From positions 4,053,964-4,095,941 of the forward strand of contig NW_019091364.1 of assembly GCF_001949145.1 (NCBI RefSeq): a stretch of 41,978 nucleotides of DNA, written 5' to 3'. Made by a program: the position numbers and the translations under genes. The notes beneath the pieces were generated by a model. That model did not search any database, was not told the DNA's origin, and worked only from the letters and a program-made list of their open reading frames with translations. This stretch comes from Acanthaster planci. Taxonomy: Eukaryota > Echinodermata > Asteroidea > Valvatida > Acanthasteridae. Below, one piece after another: positions 38,079-41,978 of the stretch. How positions within the stretch are numbered: the first letter of the stretch is position 1; each line of letters begins with the position of its first letter.

Positions 38079-41000
38079 GCTCTTCGCGTGCACACTGAAT
38101 GCGTGCAAGAACCCAGTTGGAAAACTTTGCACTTTCTGTCTTTCTTTCGCCGGGGAGGGTGCACTTCATCTCGGGGCGAATACCGGACACCGTGCGCAGC
38201 CCATTGGACGTACTCGAGGGTTTGTGTGTTCGAAACGTCTCTTATCATTTTCTTTACCCATTCTGCCAATCAAGAATGCTTCTTCTCTATGTTCACCTCC
38301 GGACTCACTGACATGGAAGAGGCATTGCTGATAGGTATAGCTTAAGGATACACTGATATGAAATGGCACCCACATCTTTTTATATTTTTTCAACTGCCGC
38401 AAGTGCACTGCATTCTAATCATCTACAACATCATACGTATAACCGGTTACAATTATTAAGAACGCACTGTATAATTTTGTACGATTGCTAGTGCATGCTA
38501 GATTGAAAGACTGTGACAATTTTGGTCGTTTAAATTTGTTTCAATCAATATTTCACCCTCCCACTAAGTACGTTATGCATATGTCCTTGCCAGTAAGATG
38601 CGCGTTTGAGTCTTCTACTATGTATGCTTACGGTTGCGTTGCGTGTCAATACCGAAAGCAGCAAGTTTCCATGCGCTCCAACAATACTTATGACGGAATC
38701 ACCAGCAAGGCGTCATTTAAAATGTCCAGGTTTCTTTACTTTGTTTTTCCTTTTTTGGACCAAAACAAGGAAACCTTCCCGTGTAAATATTGCAAATTCC
38801 TCTTCGGTTCAACTCACAGCTCATAGCTACTTTAATCGCAAATCATCAGGGCAAATAGATCCCTTCCTGGCAAGACTTGTGACTAAATTGCTGTTATCTG
38901 TCTATGCAGTGATACAATACATGAGTACTTGCGAGGGTTCTCCTGACGTTTACTGGTACAACAGCAAACGACATTCCAAAGGAAGAGGAAGGAGGTTCCC
39001 CTGACTCTGCTAACAAACAGCTGTCCAGCTGGTACCTGCCTGGTGCAGTATAAACTTTAGGACAATCTTACATCAGGCCTCATGAAAAATGCTAAGAGAA
39101 ACGTCGATATACAGCGGCAGTGGATGCAGGAAATCGGCAAATAAAAGGGGGAAAAGAGACCACATTTTGCTAACATCCACGTCATACATCACCAGATTTA
39201 TATTATAATAATAAAATTAACAATTAATAAAATTTCATAATGACTGCTTCGAGTAGTACAGTCAAACTAGCCTCCCTAAATGACCTACGGGGCATTCTCT
39301 TTTCCCGTATACCAAAAGACAAAACGGTCAGTATATATGTTCCATAAAACTTCACCAACATCATCCGCACATTCTTGAAATTCGTTGCCCGCACAGAGAG
39401 CAAAACGATATAAACGTGCACTCATTTTTGTCAATCGCGTGTAGAAATGTCGAAATTGAGACAACTTAATGTGCCGAAACAAAGGTCAGGGTACCAGTCG
39501 TAGTTTCTTTTGTGCGGATAGAGTAATTCTCTTCTGTCTGCAGATACAGTGCATCACAGAACGAGGATGCCTGCGATTGTCTTTTTGTAGGAGTGCCAAT
39601 ATAGAAAAATATTTTCAAATGCAAGGAAGCGTCTCTTGGCGTGTACTCCGCCAATCAGAAAATAGAATATGTGGGTGGGGCATTGTACTACAAAAAGATA
39701 TTGTTGATCAACTTCCGGATCATTCATTGAGTGGGACAGATAACGCTTAATGTATAACGAGACCGCACAGGTCCCTACTCGTTTAATGGCTAAAGGTTCC
39801 CTCACAACAAGCAACCTATGAATCGTTTTAAGTTACGTCGGTTTAAATTATCACTGTTGGTCATAGATGACTGTGCAAATTATATTGTGGCCAGGTAGAA
39901 ATTAACAAGATTGTATTATTGATCTTAGCATCGATTAGTTGAACTGCTTAAACTGGGCATTTTATTGATAAAGGCATAAACATTACAGGGGAGAAAAATC
40001 GAGTTTCCACGTCGTATGGCACCGGAAACAACTAATTTTAGACAAAGAGAAATAAGGCGCGGACAAGCCAATGGGGTTTGTCCTTTAAAAGGTCACATCT
40101 ACCTGGGCTAAATTCTTGGGGTCTCGGGCACTGACTGCACAATGCTGCCACACGACGTGGTTGACATTGGTTCGATTGACAACTTTTGATCAACATTTTG
40201 ATTTTGACAGGTGCCCTACAGAAAAGCTTTGCTAGCCACGTCAGGGTAGGCTCGGTATTAGCCACTGCCAAGGTGCTGAACGGCCAAAAGCATGCACTAG
40301 AGACGCTTGCAGCCCAGTCATTCAGCACAGCCCATGGCTATCTGGAAGACCGAGGCCGAGCCTTAGCGCACTTATTCCTCCCCTGAATCTATTGAAAGCT
40401 TCAACAAAACGTTAGGGAGGGAAGAGGGAAGATATTAACCAAATATTAAGTGCGAGTAGGAAACTTTTAACCTTATATTAAATATCAATGTGCAGAGTGT
40501 CTTATAGCAAATCCAAGCTCAGAGAATTCTACACTTGTAAAGCAAAGTCAACCCAAGACTAATTTGGTCGCAACGCAACGCGACGTTGTTTTAACACCAA
40601 CACTGCACAATCTTAATGTGTCACAAGCTATAGAGTATCGAGTCAAAAGGGTTCGATTAGGTGTGACTGTAGATGGGCTTGCGGTTAGGCCGCCAACTCA
40701 TTTTGGCCGGTGCGAAATAATCCTCTCCATCCGACTTTCAAATGTCATCCGGATCCAATCAGACGGAATCCTTTCCGGAGGAAGATTATGAAAAAGCTAG
40801 TTTTTACCTGCATATTTATACAGGCTGGCTTTCACATACAAGAAGAGTCTTCAGAGACAGACCAGGATACCAGAACGTACATTTCCAAGAAATCCTTGTT
40901 TGCTCAACGGGGATACTAATCGAGATAGGCTGATGACATCGATACTTTGACCCATGTAAGTTGTCTCTCCTTCCCCTGGAACGCATCAACTAGCTTTGAC

Positions 41001-41162
41001 TTGACATTTAGTCGCAGAATATACCAGCCCATCATCGATCGACGAGCACAGTCTAGCTGTGGTCCCGAGAGGCCGTGTGACGACGGTTTCACAGTTGCAC
41101 TATTTTTCCCCAGTGTTGATGCATGGTACACAATTAGGTGACGAGATGGATTTCTCTCTCAC
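38079..41162. other. Intergenic stretch with one weak candidate exon
   Basis: The frames at 38485-38826 and 38606-39004 (+) overlap each other and carry no recognised domain. At 40211-40386 (+) a good acceptor (TTTTGATTTTGACAG) is followed by 58 open codons ending in TGA (ALQKSFASHVRVGSVLATA...). This could be a terminal exon but has no recognised family. Confidence 0.35.
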
Positions 41163-41314
41163 CGTTTACGTGCCAGATGGTATCGATTCCTTGCACACTT
41201 TTCTCAGTCCAGTAAATTTCATAAGCAGAATCGTTAGCGAGCAGGGCGTGGACAGCTCGGCAGTTGTACACCTGGCTTCCGCTAGTGCCATCTGCGTGCG
41301 TTAATTCGGTGCCA
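41163..41314 (-). CDS. Candidate internal exon, family not recognised
   Basis: On the minus strand, ATACTTAG precedes and GTGAGA follows a 152-base segment open in one frame (1 base + 50 codons + 1 base). The peptide has strongly protein-like composition: GTELTHADGTSGSQVYNCRA, then SAYEIYWTEKSVQG and DTIWHVNG, with well spaced aromatic and acidic residues and one Cys. I do not recognise the family; an extracellular domain is a guess. No neighbouring exon could be assigned. Confidence 0.4.
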
Positions 41315-41873
41315 CTAAGTATACAGGGCAGTCGTAGACGTCAGATCCCGGTCGCACATCAAGCCTCGATCTGAATTTACTCCGATTGAAAAGAGACCAT
41401 CTTTTTAGTCGGTGGGCACGGTGTTGTCTCATTTCTTTGAACAATATGCATCATCGTAGACTTCAAGTCAAGAAAACATTTCAACATTTTCAGGAGTACG
41501 AAGGGAAAAACCTATTGAAAGGCACAATGCTAACTGTGTGACCACTGTATCACAGTTACATATCGACATAATACTAGTTTATTACCTGCTCACTTTGGCC
41601 TATAAATGGTAGGGCTCTATTTCCCACACACGTTTATCCATCTGTGATGTCAGCGCTTTTAGCAATCAACTAGGTTCATTTTAAAGAGCACATTGACCAT
41701 CGCCAATGAATTTTGCTTCCGTCAAGTACAAACAGCTTAAACAGACCCTACCGATAGCTTTTGATTAATTCGTTCATATATTTAACACATTCCACGATAA
41801 ATTTACAATCACCCAGCAGTCTATATACATATACAGTATGTGCACATCAATTTGTTTTTTTTTTCTCAAACAG

Positions 41874-41970
41874 CGAAGATGTTTGTTCTTGGCAACAGTT
41901 CTGATCACAAGTTAACGAAGATACCCCACAATATCACAAACTGTACATTTCCTTCACTGTTTCGACTCAC
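41874..41970 (+). CDS. Candidate exon, leucine-rich-repeat-like, at window edge
   Basis: A textbook acceptor (T-rich tract, then CTCAAACAG at 41865-41873) and donor (CAC|GTAAGT at 41971) enclose 97 bases open in only one frame. It reads MFVLGNSSDHKLTKIPHNIT then NCTFPSLFRL. The spacing L-T-x-I-P-x-N-I and a following F..L..L fits a leucine-rich repeat. The flanking exons lie outside the window to the right. Confidence 0.4.
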
Positions 41971-41978
41971 GTAAGTTT

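Noticed and set aside
38485-39004. Overlapping plus frames of 113 and 132 codons
   Set aside because: Each reads through the other in a different frame, neither has a domain, and there is no splice support.
1-41978. tRNA, rRNA, CRISPR or bacterial operon features
   Set aside because: No cloverleaf with T-loop consensus, rRNA block, regularly spaced repeat array or gene cluster with ribosome-binding sites was found; the DNA is eukaryotic.

Overview
This is eukaryotic genomic DNA: GT-AG introns, LTR and non-LTR retroelements, MITE-like repeats, microsatellites, and one 253-base assembly gap at 22087-22339. There is no bacterial operon structure, CRISPR array, rRNA or recognisable tRNA. An intron-rich HCN channel gene with BEL/Pao and LINE elements fits a marine invertebrate, possibly a deuterostome such as an echinoderm, hemichordate or cephalochordate. 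That placement is an inference and only weakly supported.

1-10,035 (+ strand): one gene, essentially complete, for a hyperpolarization-activated cyclic-nucleotide-gated (HCN) cation channel. Twelve coding exons (930-9790) join across eleven GT-AG introns with matching phases into a 587-residue protein: HCN domain, S1-S6 with a basic S4, pore loop, C-linker, cyclic-nucleotide-binding domain (CNBD) and a very short tail. The filter reads SIGFG where HCN channels normally have CIGYG. The introns hold two copies of a SINE-like repeat, a 35-bp tandem repeat and a partial copy of the start of the fourth coding exon. A 200-bp MITE-like element lies just upstream.

10,036-15,737: no supportable gene; low-complexity DNA and a possible degenerate repeat with inverted ends.

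15,738-23,983: one degenerate BEL/Pao LTR retrotransposon flanked by the 5-bp target duplication GGCAT. It carries remnants of gag, zinc knuckle, protease, reverse transcriptase, RNase H and integrase. Three younger insertions sit inside it, each with its own target-site duplication: a 154-bp A-rich insert in the integrase (14-bp duplication), a TIR element containing the assembly gap in the 3' LTR (TTAT), and a 5'-truncated antisense LINE further along the same LTR (TTCAA). The 5' LTR preserves the empty site for the last two.

23,984-41,978: mostly intergenic. It holds a third SINE-like copy, a 40-bp-arm perfect-style hairpin, a tandem 55-bp duplication, a ~750-bp TIR element, an inverted-dimer form of the upstream MITE, and a few candidate exons. 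The best candidates are a minus-strand exon at 41163-41314 and a plus-strand LRR-like exon at 41874-41970 on the right edge. No gene in this part can be named.
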